64,000 nt of DNA, from assembly GCF_000280905.1 (NCBI RefSeq), contig NZ_ALAP01000030.1:124001-188000 (forward strand). The letters run 5' to 3'. Positions 26,701 to 34,780 of this stretch are shown here, in pieces (the stretch's first letter is position 1; each line of letters opens with the position of its first letter). This DNA is from Streptomyces sp. AA1529 (GTDB taxonomy: Bacteria > Actinomycetota > Actinomycetes > Streptomycetales > Streptomycetaceae). Position numbers and translations under genes: made by a program. The notes under the pieces were generated by a model. It had not been told where the DNA came from. It was given only the letters and a program-made list of their open reading frames with translations, and did no database searches.

Positions 26701-28167
26701 GTGGGTCACCCGCTGCGGTGCGCCGGTCTGGTCGTAGGCGATGTCGATGCGGTTGCCGGCCCGGTCGCTGATCGCGCGCAGTGCCAGTTCGCGTCCGCCG
26801 GCGGGCAGCGGGGCGAAGTGCAGGGTGCGGTTGCGTTCGGGTGCGGTGATCGTCATAGTGCCGTCCGGTTTGCCGTCCCAGCACAGCGGCCACCGGGGCC
26901 CGCTGACCGGCAGCGCCGGCACGTCCGCCTCGGGCACCGGATAGCTGAGCACCATCCCGTCGTCCGCGACGAAGACGATCCCCCGCTCGTCCAGCTCCAC
27001 CCGCTGATCCAGCGTCCCCGCCCAGGTCGGCCCGAACCAGCCCCCGCACGGATGCCCCGACACGTAATGCCGCTCCAGCAACAACGGCAGATCCCCGGGC
27101 AGAGCGACATCCGTGGCAGAGGTGAACATCTCACCTGTCGCCGCGTCGACAGGCTCGTTGAGCCCCTTCTTCTCGCCGCTGCCCACGTCGCTCTGGTCCG
27201 GCCCGTCCGCCCGGTCCCGCGCACTGCCGTCCCGCCGCAGTGCCCGCTCCCGGCCGGCCAGCCGCTGGGCGGCGTTCTTGGCCGCCGAGCCGCCCTTGCG
27301 CAGCGCGCCCCCGCCGCCGGAGGCGAGCGCCAGGAGCAGATCCGGGGTGAGCTGCCCCGCCGCACGGGAGGGGTTGCGCTGCCACTCCTCCCAGTTGACG
27401 ACCGCCTTGGCGAACTCCTTGGGATGATGCGCCGCATAGGCCGCCCCGTCGACCATCCCCGCCAGTTGGAGGCCGGCCCCGTCCAGACCGTCCTCGGTCA
27501 GGTACTCGAACTGCTTCCACATCCCGTGGACGCTGTCGCCCGCACCGCCGAAGAAGTCCTTGGCACCCTTCTTGAAGCGGTTCCAGCCCTTCGGGGGATC
27601 GGGAGCCTTCTCCGCCGCCTTGTCCAGCGTGCTCTTGGAGTCGTCGACGACGCCCTGGAGCTCCTTCTCCAGCTTGTCCAGCCGGCTGTAGCAGGAGTCC
27701 AGTCCGGTGATGGGATCCTCGTCCGGCGGTCGCTCCGGAAGGGTCTCGTCACCCCGGTCCACGGCGTCGTTGTACGCCTTGACCTTCTTCCAGTGGGCTT
27801 TGGAGGCGGCCCGGATCTCGTCCGCGTCCTTGATGATCGGTTTGACCCGCTTGTGGACGGAGCGGAGTTTGTCCGCATACGCGTCCAGTGCGCCGGCCGC
27901 CGACTTGAAGTATTTGCGGGCGGACTCCAGTTCCCTGGGCAGGCTCTTGCTCGCGTCCTCGAAGCTGCGCGAGCCGGCGCCGGTCCACGGCAGCAGGGAC
28001 AGATCGGTCAGCTTGTCGTAGCCGTCCTTGAACGCACCCGCGTAGGCACGCAGCTTGACGACCAGATCATCGATCTTGTCCGGATCGCCGGGTATGACCT
28101 CGTCGGGCTCGGCGTGCGGCGGCAGGCGTTCGGCTGTGCCGCCCTCCATGGCGTCCTTCTGCGTCAT
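23773..28167 (-). CDS. Rhs/polymorphic toxin with type VII-like N-terminus and RNase-like C-terminal tip
   Basis: 1464 residues; ATG at 28167 behind AAAGGA (the frame is open upstream but without a start signal). Residues about 15-190 are a helical WXG/LXG-like secretion region (LLPWTGAGSRSFEDA, YADKLRSVHKRVKPI). Residues 215-300 are mildly hydrophobic. From about 335 comes the DUF6531 entry motif (NEPVDAATGEMFTSATDVAL). About 25 YD/RHS repeats follow (RYTYDEAGNL type), which build the hollow shell, closing with the core motif FRYYDPETARYLTPDPLGLE near 1320 and a second DPLGLAG near 1345. The last 115 residues are the exchangeable toxin: Lys-rich, with NKKLRHVYEEVLAG, YDVEGTPHRVLKRKDG and WNHDYKKPRLFPAPW. 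The barstar immunity partner implies an RNase of the barnase/BECR group. There is no signal peptide. Confidence 0.9.
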   Translation of the reverse strand: MTQKDAMEGGTAERLPPHAEPDEVIPGDPDKIDDLVVKLRAYAGAFKDGYDKLTDLSLLPWTGAGSRSFEDASKSLPRELESARKYFKSAAGALDAYADKLRSVHKRVKPIIKDADEIRAASKAHWKKVKAYNDAVDRGDETLPERPPDEDPITGLDSCYSRLDKLEKELQGVVDDSKSTLDKAAEKAPDPPKGWNRFKKGAKDFFGGAGDSVHGMWKQFEYLTEDGLDGAGLQLAGMVDGAAYAAHHPKEFAKAVVNWEEWQRNPSRAAGQLTPDLLLALASGGGGALRKGGSAAKNAAQRLAGRERALRRDGSARDRADGPDQSDVGSGEKKGLNEPVDAATGEMFTSATDVALPGDLPLLLERHYVSGHPCGGWFGPTWAGTLDQRVELDERGIVFVADDGMVLSYPVPEADVPALPVSGPRWPLCWDGKPDGTMTITAPERNRTLHFAPLPAGGRELALRAISDRAGNRIDIAYDQTGAPQRVTHSGGYRIAVDTDPDLMRITALRMLHGPDQERSTLLVSYRYDPAGDLAEILNSTGQPLRYRYDEAHRITSWTDRNGTAFGYVYDHRGRVLRTIGPDGTFSGRFHYDQAARTTRYTDSQGHQSLYVHNEAHRIVAETDTLGHTTRTEWDADNRHPVAVTDPLGRTTRYTYDEAGNLTRIQRPDGSTTTALYDDDCLPLEIRDPNDGLWRHTWDDLGNRTSTTDPAGTTTRYTYNQAGHLTSVTDPLGHTTTVTPNPAGLPIALTDPLGNTTHIHRGPHGRITTLTDPLGHTTRHGWTIEGKPAWREYADGAWEEWKWDCEGNLVSHTDTAGHTTEYTHTHFDLPVTRTDPDGARYAFSYDTELRLVEVTNPQGRSWRYEYDPAGRLVAETDFNNARQTYELDAAGDLLARTNAMGERLTYTLDPLGRPVEQHDETSGEVTTYAYDPAGALVHTANAAAEVTLERDAVGRLLAETVNGRRTSYTYDAAGRRISRTTPAGHTSTWTYDAADRPTSLLTDGGTLTFTYDAASRETHRELAEGITLHQGWDATDHLTRQTVQTAHGDILQHRAYTYRPDGYVTEIRELTAGTRRFELDPLGRITGVHAHGWTEKYAYDTAGNQSHAQAPAHPASGAREHDGTLIRRAGRTSFEHDAAGRLTRKTRKLLNGQTRTWTYTWNTHERLISATNPSGETWHYTYDPLGRRATKTGPEGRSTTFAWDGTRTAEQTTENGTTTTWDYAPDTHRPVAQTTRDPLVRTPQFHAVITDTVGTPTELLASDGTLAWQSRTTLWGTPLPSPAATVDCPLRFPGQYSDHETGLNYNYFRYYDPETARYLTPDPLGLEPSPSPQTYVRNPCAWEDPLGLAGCPKDKPKLSDPNPIRNKKLRHVYEEVLAGRGTQRPGDAPDGLDYYNADKLSPKEKAKWKGAAIYDVEGTPHRVLKRKDGLIGFIWNHDYKKPRLFPAPWYKDGGDVPKLPKEQR

Positions 28168-28237
28168 ACGAGGGGGTCCTTTCCACCACCGCGTCCCGCG
28201 GGGAGTGTCCGAGGTCGGTACGTCGGGCAGGGCCAGG

Positions 28238-28810
28238 TCATGCGATGGGCCCCTGTCCGCCGTCGACCACCCAGCCTTCGCCGCCCTCGCCCGCGACCCG
28301 ATAGCGCGGGTTGGTGGGCAGATCACCCGTGACGGTCGTGCCGTCGCCGCCCGGTTTGCCGTCGTCCAGCCAGGGCTCCTGGTAGATCTCCGGAGGCGGA
28401 TCGAACTTCCCGCGGTCCCCGTTCTCCCACGCCCGCAGTCCGTGCTCACCGAACGGCAGCTTGGCCATGTTGTCCTCGGTCGGCGAGAAGTCCTTGACCC
28501 GCAGCAGATCGGCCAGCATGTAGGCGGCGATGACCTGCCGCAGCGTCTCGACGATCACATCGGTGTGCTCGGCGACCCGCCCCATCCCGAATCCCCACTC
28601 GGAGAGGACTTCCTTGGCGGGCTTCTCGATCTCGATGGTGGCCGCGTTGTTGATCCCGCTCGCCATCGACTTCCAGTCGTCCTTGATCTTCCGAGCCGCG
28701 ACGACCGACTCCTCCAGCGGCTTGAGGATCTTGCGGACGCCCGCGATCTCGATCGCGTACCCGTCACCGGGTTTGGGGCCGTCGTACGCGCCCTTCTCGT
28801 CCCCCGACAT
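28238..28810 (-). CDS. ESX/EspC-like helical secretion partner protein
   Basis: 190 residues from ATG at 28810, with GGAGG upstream overlapping the end of the previous gene. Residues 15-110 are predicted helical: ILKPLEESVVAARKIKDDW, AKEVLSEWGFGMGRVAEHTD and LRQVIAAYMLADLLR, an EspC/WXG100-like pattern with a W-x-x-G-like turn (EWGFGMG). The last 80 residues are Pro/Gly-rich and probably extended. Genes of this kind precede actinobacterial Rhs and other large toxins and are thought to be co-secreted or chaperoning partners of a type VII system. The stop is 70 bases before the Rhs start. Confidence 0.7.
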   Translation of the reverse strand: MSGDEKGAYDGPKPGDGYAIEIAGVRKILKPLEESVVAARKIKDDWKSMASGINNAATIEIEKPAKEVLSEWGFGMGRVAEHTDVIVETLRQVIAAYMLADLLRVKDFSPTEDNMAKLPFGEHGLRAWENGDRGKFDPPPEIYQEPWLDDGKPGGDGTTVTGDLPTNPRYRVAGEGGEGWVVDGGQGPIA

Positions 28811-28812
28811 GC

Positions 28813-29271
28813 TCACCCCCTCCGGGCGGTGGCCCCGGCGTCCGCGGGTGCCGCGTCCGTGGCGTCCGTGGCGTCCGCCGCGTCCGCCGCGTCCGCCGGG
28901 TCCGTGGTCCGGACGTCCGCGGTCCCTTCGCCGACGTCGGGCCCGGTCGTCTCCGGCGGCGGCAGCCGGTCCGCGTCCAGCAGGAAGGGGTGCTCGCCCA
29001 GCGGATCCACCAGGGCCCGGACGCCGTCGGGCAGCAGTTCCACCAAGTCCTCCGCCGTGGTGGAAGCCCAGTCGCACACTCCGGCGAACAGGGCCAGTTG
29101 CTCCCAGGAGGTGAAGACCGGTACCACCGGACCGTCCACCGTCTCGGCCACCAGGAAACCGGGATTCTCAGGACGCTGGAAGTACAGACGTGCGGCGCGC
29201 AGTCGGTCCAGCCGCTCCGACGTGGACATCCGCGCCACGGCGGTGTCGTGGACGAGATCGCGCAACGACAT
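28813..29271 (-). CDS. SseB-like protein (N-terminal domain)
   Basis: 152 residues from ATG at 29271 behind GGGGGA. It carries the SseB-type core: LYFQRPENPGFLVAE, VPVFTSWEQLALFAG, and LLPDGVRALVDPLGEHPFLLD. The C-terminal 45 residues are Ala/Asp/Thr repeats. It is the first gene of the leftward operon, with 2 bases to the next start. SseB domains occur beside type VII secretion and Rhs loci in actinobacteria; the biochemical role is not established. Confidence 0.8.
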   Translation of the reverse strand: MSLRDLVHDTAVARMSTSERLDRLRAARLYFQRPENPGFLVAETVDGPVVPVFTSWEQLALFAGVCDWASTTAEDLVELLPDGVRALVDPLGEHPFLLDADRLPPPETTGPDVGEGTADVRTTDPADAADAADATDATDAAPADAGATARRG

Positions 29272-29557
29272 GGGTCCCCCTTCCCCCCTTGCCCCGGCCG
29301 CACATCCGGCCGGACCGTACGGGGCGATATTCGCACACCCCCCGGACACCGGTGCAGTTCAGAAGGCTCCGGCCTTCCGCTGTGACGGAGCCGTGACGGT
29401 GCCCTCGCGGACGTCGTGGAGCGCCCCGTTGGTGGGGGGCACGCCCCCCACACGACAATCCCGCACCGGCGGGTGGCCGAAAATCACGTGCCCCGACCAC
29501 AACGGCGGGGCCGCCACCAAGGGGTGCTCCGTGGGGGTGGCGGGACCTCCGGAGGGG

Positions 29558-30913
29558 TCAGCGCCAGGTGCTGCCCGCGAAGTGGAGGTCCTCCAGGGCG
29601 TCGAGGACGACGGTGTGCCGGTACCACTCCAGCCACGCCGCGGCCTGTGCCCCCACTTCGTCCAGGGACCGGGCCTCCGCGGCCGAGAGCGCCCGCACCG
29701 GACGTTCGTGGTGGGTGGAGACCACTCCCTCGGGCCGGTCCGAGGGCTGCTTCACCAGGGGTGTGCTGTGGCAGCCGCGGCTGCCCGCGGCCAGGATCGC
29801 CTTCCGGGCGGGCTCCTCGAACATGGGGTCGGTGGCCACGTCGGTGACGGTGACGCGGGCGACGTGTTGCGAAGCCTGCGCGCAGGCGGTGCCGTCCTTG
29901 CCGACGCGGTCGAAGAACTCCACGAAGTCCTCGTCCAGACCCCGGTGCTTCTCGATCCGCAGGTCGCCGGTCACCGGGTCGACGAGCTGCACGTTGCCCA
30001 TGTCCGTGCCGACGATCTCCATGCTGCGGCGCAGCACCGCGGAGAGCACCTCCGCGGTGTTCGCGGAAGCGGTCCGCAGGCTCGGGGCGAAGGCCAGCCG
30101 TGGCGGGGTGCGCCGCTCCCGGGCCGGGAACCACACGCTGTCGTAGGAGCGTGGGCCCGGGGTGGTGACGACCGCGGTCGCGAGGGTCCGGAGCCGTACG
30201 TTGAACCGTTGCGAGCCGGCTTCCAGCAGGGAGAACGCCGCCCGGTCGTCCGGCAGCCGGTAGCGCTCCTCCAGGATGCCCTGGGCGCGCGAGACGAGCG
30301 GATGGGTGCGGGCCTTGGCCCGCAGGTGGCGTATCTCCTTGCGCAGCCGGAGGAGTTCGCCGGGCGGAGCGGAGGGCTCCGCCGGCTGTGCGGCGGGCGT
30401 GGACGGTGCGGCGGGCGTGGGCGACGCGGCGGACGGCTGCGCGGCGGACGTGGCGCAGCCCGCGGCCGCCTCCGCGACGGAGCGGACCACGATCGGGCGG
30501 CCTGCCGCGGAGGAGCCCCCCTCAGCGGCGGAACCGCTCTCCGCGGCGTGACCCCCTTCCGCGGCGTGACCATCCTCCGCGGCGTGACCCCCTTCCGCGG
30601 CGTGACCCCCCTCCCCGGAGAGTGCACGGCGGAGCCGTTCGTCCGGGGCGGCCAGCAGGAGTGCGTGGCGGTCGGCCGCGAGGGTCCGCGCGCAGGCGGC
30701 CAGCGCGCGGACGCCGGCCGGGGAGACGTGCGGGACGAGGGCGAGGTCGATCACCACGGCGCTGCAGCCGGCCGGGGGGCGCACGGCTGCGCGGAGTGCC
30801 GGGTGGTCGGCGTCCGCCACACCGCCTTCCGCGCGCACCGCCCACAGGCCGTCTCCGTGCGGCAGCCGCACGACTTCTGCCCGTGCGGTGCCGGGGCCGC
30901 CCGTCGCGCCCAT
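29558..30913 (-). CDS. STAS-ANTAR-GAF regulatory protein
   Basis: 451 residues from ATG at 30913 behind AAGGA. An N-terminal STAS-like domain (about 10-100; VVIDLALVPHVSPAGVRALAA) has Ser one or two positions off the usual phospho-site. A low-complexity GGHAAE repeat linker (about 100-135) is followed by a coiled coil plus ANTAR domain (about 185-245; VSRAQGILEERYRLPDDRAA, RFNVRLRTLATAVV). A GAF domain (about 280-430) closes the protein. The ANTAR part would bind RNA antiterminator hairpins, with GAF sensing and STAS linking to partner-switching. It is divergent from the LysR gene. Confidence 0.85.
   Translation of the reverse strand: MGATGGPGTARAEVVRLPHGDGLWAVRAEGGVADADHPALRAAVRPPAGCSAVVIDLALVPHVSPAGVRALAACARTLAADRHALLLAAPDERLRRALSGEGGHAAEGGHAAEDGHAAEGGHAAESGSAAEGGSSAAGRPIVVRSVAEAAAGCATSAAQPSAASPTPAAPSTPAAQPAEPSAPPGELLRLRKEIRHLRAKARTHPLVSRAQGILEERYRLPDDRAAFSLLEAGSQRFNVRLRTLATAVVTTPGPRSYDSVWFPARERRTPPRLAFAPSLRTASANTAEVLSAVLRRSMEIVGTDMGNVQLVDPVTGDLRIEKHRGLDEDFVEFFDRVGKDGTACAQASQHVARVTVTDVATDPMFEEPARKAILAAGSRGCHSTPLVKQPSDRPEGVVSTHHERPVRALSAAEARSLDEVGAQAAAWLEWYRHTVVLDALEDLHFAGSTWR
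30543..30614. repeat. 18-base tandem repeat, 4 copies, within the STAS-ANTAR-GAF gene
   Basis: Four 18-base units beginning GCGGCGTGACC, two identical and two differing at one to three bases. They encode the GGHAAE linker on the opposite strand, and copy changes would stay in frame. Confidence 0.85.
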
Positions 30914-31055
30914 AGGGTGTCCTTCTTTCTCCCCCGGAACATTTGCAGTGTGACAACGGTACCCACCTCTCGGAGGGTGCGGGAGCGCGGTCCCCCGTCG
31001 GGCCGGACAGGCCGGGTGCCGCCCTCTTGTCGGCGGTCGGCGGGCGCCGCACCGT

Positions 31056-32033
31056 ATGGGAATGGACCTGGAACTCCGACACCTCAAGGTCGTCTCGGCC
31101 ATCGCCGAGGCAGGGAGCCTGACGCGGGCCGCGACCGGGTTGGGGCTGGCGCAGCCGGCGCTGAGCGCACAGCTCAAGCGGATGGAGCGGGCTCTGGGCG
31201 GTGAGCTGTTCGTCCGGGGGCCGCATGGGGTGCGGCCCACCGAGTTGGGGGAGTTGGTGCTGGAGCGGGCCCGGGTGCTGGTGCCCGCGGTCGCGGAGCT
31301 CCAGGAGGAGGCGCGCAGCTTCAGCCGCAAGCGCGCGGCCGGTGCGGACCGGCGGGCCCGCTACCGGCTGGGCGGGACGCACGGGCCGCTGCTGGGCGGC
31401 CTGGTGGACCGGCTGGCCTCGGCCCGCCCTGCGGCGTCGGTGACGACGTACACCTCGTGGTCGACCCGCGAGCTGGCGGGGCTGCTGGCCGAGGGGCGGA
31501 TCGACTACGCGCTGACGGGGGTGTGCGGGCCGAGCCGTCCGCCGACTGCCGGGAGCGGTGCGGCGGTGGTGTGGCGGGAGGTGGCGGTGGATCCGGTGTT
31601 CGTGATGCTGCCCGAGGGGCATCCGCTCGTGGCCTGCGAGGAGGTGCCGTTGGGAGAGTTGGCGGACGCGTGCTGGACCAACGTTCCGGGGGACGGTTGT
31701 TTCGCCGAGTGCTTCGCGGCGGCCTGCGCGCGGGTGGGGTTCACCCCGGAGGCGGTGTACGAGACGGACACCGCCTCCTGTGTGCACCTGGTGCAGGTGG
31801 GGCGGGCGGTGGGCTTGTGCCGGGCGACGTTTCCGCCGACTCCCGGGCTGGTGACGCGCCCCCTGCTCGGCTCGCCGCTGATGTGGCGGCATGTCCTGGG
31901 CTGGTATCCGGACACACCGGCCGCCGAAACCGCGGAGAGCGTCCTGGCGCACGCCCGCGCCGTGCACGCCGGCGCCGCCGCGCTCAGCCCCAGCTACGCC
32001 CACTGGCGCCGACTGCGGCAGGCGGCCACGTGA
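31056..32033 (+). CDS. LysR family transcriptional regulator
   Basis: 325 residues. The N-terminal winged helix-turn-helix is standard (ELRHLKVVSAIAEAGSLTRAA, LGLAQPALSAQLKRMERALG). The effector domain starts near 100 with a shortened or diverged RD-I; LPEGHPLV and the VQVGRAVGLC motif are recognisable. ATG at 31056 and ATG at 31062 are both possible; neither has a good ribosome site. It is divergent from the STAS-ANTAR-GAF gene over 142 bases, which may be its target region. Confidence 0.88.
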   Translation: MGMDLELRHLKVVSAIAEAGSLTRAATGLGLAQPALSAQLKRMERALGGELFVRGPHGVRPTELGELVLERARVLVPAVAELQEEARSFSRKRAAGADRRARYRLGGTHGPLLGGLVDRLASARPAASVTTYTSWSTRELAGLLAEGRIDYALTGVCGPSRPPTAGSGAAVVWREVAVDPVFVMLPEGHPLVACEEVPLGELADACWTNVPGDGCFAECFAAACARVGFTPEAVYETDTASCVHLVQVGRAVGLCRATFPPTPGLVTRPLLGSPLMWRHVLGWYPDTPAAETAESVLAHARAVHAGAAALSPSYAHWRRLRQAAT

Positions 32034-32214
32034 CACGCGGAGCCGGGCGAGGGCCGACGCGCCGCCACGGCACGGAGGCCCGCACCACGGCGCGGAGGCC
32101 CGCACCATGACGCGGCTCCCGGCATCGCGCCACCCCGGCATCGCGGCGCCCCGCACTGCGGAACCCCGCACCAGCACGGCGGCGCCATAACACCGTGGCA
32201 GGGGGGCAGATGAG

Positions 32215-32242
32215 AGGTCCGGACCAATGGTGGTCCGGTCTA
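32215..32242. promoter_or_regulatory. DasR/chitinase-type operator upstream of the protease gene
   Basis: AGGTCCGGACCA (32215-32226) and TGGTCCGGTCTA (32231-32242) resemble the DasR-responsive element core TGGTCTAGACCA. Between them CCGGACCA, ATGG, TGGTCCGG makes an exact 8-bp inverted repeat. Such elements control chitin and N-acetylglucosamine genes; the downstream protease carries a chitin-binding domain. Confidence 0.5.
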
Positions 32243-32299
32243 CGGTTTCGCCAACCCGCTCCCCGTCCCCGCCGGGAGCGCCCCACAGAGGAGAACTCC

Positions 32300-33688
32300 A
32301 TGGCGAGACCCACGAGTTCCGGAAACCTCCCACCCGGAGCACGCGCCGTGCGCCGGCAGGGTGCCGCCGCCGGCGCCGCCGTACTGGCCGTCGCGGGCCT
32401 GGTGCTGGCCGGCCTGGGCGAGCCGTCCTCCGCCGCTGCCGCCGAGGGGGCCCGTGCCCCCGGCGCCCACTCGGCCCCCGACCCCGACCTGGTGCGGGCG
32501 ATGAGCCGCGATCTCGGGCTCACCGCGTCCGAGGCCGAGACCCGGCTCGGCAACGAGGCAGCGGCGGCCGCCACGTCCCGGGCGCTGCGCACCGCACTCG
32601 GCGACAGTTTCGTCGGGGCCCACGTCAGCGGCCGGACGGCCGAGCGGCTGACGGTCGCGACCACGGACGCGGCCGAGCGGTCGCGCATCACCGAGGCGGG
32701 CGCCACCGCGCGGGTCGTCACGCGGGACCTCGGCGCGCTCGACCGGGTGCAGAAGGCCCTCGACCGCGCGGCGGCCCGCTCCGCGCCGAAGGACGTCCCC
32801 GTCTGGTACATCGACACCGTCCGCAACGATGTCGTCGTGGAGGCCCGCAGCACCTCGGCGGCGCACGCGCTGCTGAAGCGGGCAGATGTGGACCGGGACG
32901 CGGTGACGGTGCGCCGCACCACCGCCGAGCCCCGCCCGCTGGCCGACCTGCGCGGCGGCGACGCCTACTACATGAATGGCAGCGGCCGGTGCTCCATCGG
33001 ATTCTCCGTCACCCGCGGCGGTCAGGGCGGATTCGTGACGGCGGGCCACTGCGGTACCCCGGGCACCTCCACCTCCGGGTACAACCAGCAGCCCCAGGGC
33101 AGCTTCCAGGGCTCGACGTTCCCCGGCCGCGACTACGCCTGGGTCGCGGCGAACTCCTCCTGGACGCCGCGCCCGCTGGTCAACGGCTACGGCGGCGGCG
33201 ATGTGACGGTGGCCGGCTCCACCGAGGCACCGGTGGGCTCGTCGGTGTGCCGCAGCGGCTCGACCACCGGCTGGCACTGCGGCACCATCCAGCAGCGCAA
33301 CACCAGCGTCACGTACCCGCAGGGCACCGTCTCGGGGGTGACGCGGACCACGGTGTGCGCGGAGCCGGGCGACTCGGGCGGCTCGTTCATCTCCGGCAGC
33401 CAGGCCCAGGGCATGACCTCGGGCGGCTCCGGCGACTGCACCTCGGGCGGCACCACGTTCTTCCATCCGGTCAACCCGGCGCTCCAGGCGTACGGCCTCA
33501 CTCTCGTGACCAGCGGCGGTGGTGGGCCGACGGACCCGCCCGACCAGGGCACCTGGGCGGCGGGCACCGCGTACCGGGTGGGCGACCAGGTCACCTACGA
33601 CGGAGTGACCTACCGCTGCGTCCAGGCCCACACCGCGCAGCCGGGCTGGAACCCGCAGGACGCGCCGTCGCTGTGGAGCCGCGCCTGA
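32300..33688 (+). CDS. Streptogrisin C-like secreted S1 protease with chitin-binding domain
   Basis: 462 residues from ATG at 32300 behind GAGGAG. A signal peptide ends near 50 (AAAGAAVLAVAGLVLAGLG). The streptogrisin propeptide (about 55-220) ends near PLADLRGGDAYY. The mature alpha-lytic-type S1 protease follows: catalytic His in TAGHCG, Asp in GRDYAWV and Ser in EPGDSGGS, with paired Cys. After a Gly/Pro/Thr linker, the last 45 residues are a CBM5/12 chitin-binding module (GTWAAGTAYRVGDQVTYDG, W at the end). This is the domain order of Streptomyces griseus protease C. It is exported unfolded or folded by Sec or Tat and self-activates. Confidence 0.95.
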   Translation: MARPTSSGNLPPGARAVRRQGAAAGAAVLAVAGLVLAGLGEPSSAAAAEGARAPGAHSAPDPDLVRAMSRDLGLTASEAETRLGNEAAAAATSRALRTALGDSFVGAHVSGRTAERLTVATTDAAERSRITEAGATARVVTRDLGALDRVQKALDRAAARSAPKDVPVWYIDTVRNDVVVEARSTSAAHALLKRADVDRDAVTVRRTTAEPRPLADLRGGDAYYMNGSGRCSIGFSVTRGGQGGFVTAGHCGTPGTSTSGYNQQPQGSFQGSTFPGRDYAWVAANSSWTPRPLVNGYGGGDVTVAGSTEAPVGSSVCRSGSTTGWHCGTIQQRNTSVTYPQGTVSGVTRTTVCAEPGDSGGSFISGSQAQGMTSGGSGDCTSGGTTFFHPVNPALQAYGLTLVTSGGGGPTDPPDQGTWAAGTAYRVGDQVTYDGVTYRCVQAHTAQPGWNPQDAPSLWSRA

Positions 33689-33987
33689 CGCCGCGGCCGG
33701 CGCCGTCCACGCCGAGCCGGGTCTGACGGCGGCGCCGGCTGCGGAGCCGGCCCCGAACCGGCCCGGAGCCGTGTCCGAACCCGACCGCGAGCCCGTCCGG
33801 CTCCTGCTCGCGGTGGCCGGCCGGCGGCCCCGTCACCGGCGGGATCCGCAGGGCCGCCGGCCACTCCCCGGGGTCCCGCCGGGCGCCACGCGCGTCCGGC
33901 GGGACCCCGCTCCCGTGCTGCTCCCACCCCCGGCGGCAGAATTGGGCGGTGTACGGGAGAGACGAGTTCGGGTGAGAGGGGCAGCGC

Positions 33988-34596
33988 GTGCCGGCGGAAG
34001 GCGCACCCGGCGAAAGAGCCGACGGCGGAAGAGCCCACGGGAGAAGAGCCGACGGAGCGGGAGCGGCGGGGGAGAACGGCTGGACGGCCGAGGGGGACGT
34101 CGTCGCGCGGGTCCTGGGGCAGTGGCGGCAGGTGCTGCCCGACCTGGACACCGAGCCGATCGGGGTGATCGGCCGGCTCACCCGGTGCGCGGCGCTGCTG
34201 CGGCAGTCGTCCGACGCGCCGCTGGCCCGGGAGGGCTTCTCGCGTCCCGAGTTCGACATCCTCAGCGCCCTGCGCCGTGAGGACCGGGATCTGACCCCGG
34301 GGCGGCTGGCGCGGGAGACCTACGCCTCGGGGACGGCGGTCACCAAGCGGGTCCGCACCCTGGAGGAGCGGGGTCTGGTCGAGCGGCGCCCGGACGCGCG
34401 GGACCGCCGCGTCGCGCACCTCTCCCTGACCGAGCGGGGGCGCGAGCTGGTGGACCGGATCCTGCCGGAGCAGGTGGCGTTCGAGCGGTCGCTGCTGGCG
34501 GGGCTCGGCGAGGAGGAGCGCGACGGGCTCGCCCGGACGCTGGGCGAGCTGCTGCGGCTGCTGGAGAGCCGCGAGGAGGCGGGCTCCCGGCGCTGA
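33988..34596 (+). CDS. MarR family transcriptional regulator
   Basis: 202 residues, GTG start at 33988 behind GAGAGGGG. A 30-residue Gly/Ala/Arg-rich N-terminal extension is followed by the MarR winged helix: FSRPEFDILSALRRE, LTPGRLARETYASGTAVTKRV and ERRPDARDRRVAHLSLTERG. The wing motif DxRDRR is intact, so DNA binding is expected. No partner gene is divergent or adjacent in the same direction. About 300 bases lie between it and the protease gene, with nothing recognisable. Confidence 0.9.
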   Translation: MPAEGAPGERADGGRAHGRRADGAGAAGENGWTAEGDVVARVLGQWRQVLPDLDTEPIGVIGRLTRCAALLRQSSDAPLAREGFSRPEFDILSALRREDRDLTPGRLARETYASGTAVTKRVRTLEERGLVERRPDARDRRVAHLSLTERGRELVDRILPEQVAFERSLLAGLGEEERDGLARTLGELLRLLESREEAGSRR

Positions 34597-34780
34597 ACGG
34601 CGCCGCGGCGCGCTTCCGGCGTCCGGCGTTCACGCGCGCCCGGCGGTCACACGGTCGGTCCCCGGCGCCGCCGGCCCGGGCCCGGCGGTCACCCGCGTCC
34701 GGCCTGTCCGCGTTCGCCCGCGTCCGGCCTGTCCGGCGGTCACCCGGCGTCCGGCGTGTCCGGGCGGACGCGCCCGGTGC
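34597..34780. repeat. Degenerate direct-repeat spacer between convergent genes
   Basis: The 180 bases hold imperfect repeats built on GCGTCCGGC(C/G)TGTCCG and GGCGGTCAC. They fill the gap between the MarR stop and the DUF2277 stop. No perfect hairpin was found, but the repeats could serve as a diffuse terminator. Confidence 0.5.

Noticed and set aside
23377..28332. 1651-codon open frame antisense to the Rhs gene
   Set aside because: It is the shadow of the repetitive Rhs coding sequence; the Val/Gly-rich translation follows the YD repeats in reverse.
31056..31061. LysR protein as pathway-specific regulator of the streptogrisin C-like protease
   Set aside because: The protease has its own DasR-like region and a 266-base gap; nothing in the sequence ties LysR to it.
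34597..34780. Direct repeats as a CRISPR array
   Set aside because: Units are imperfect, adjacent without unique spacers, and no cas genes are near.
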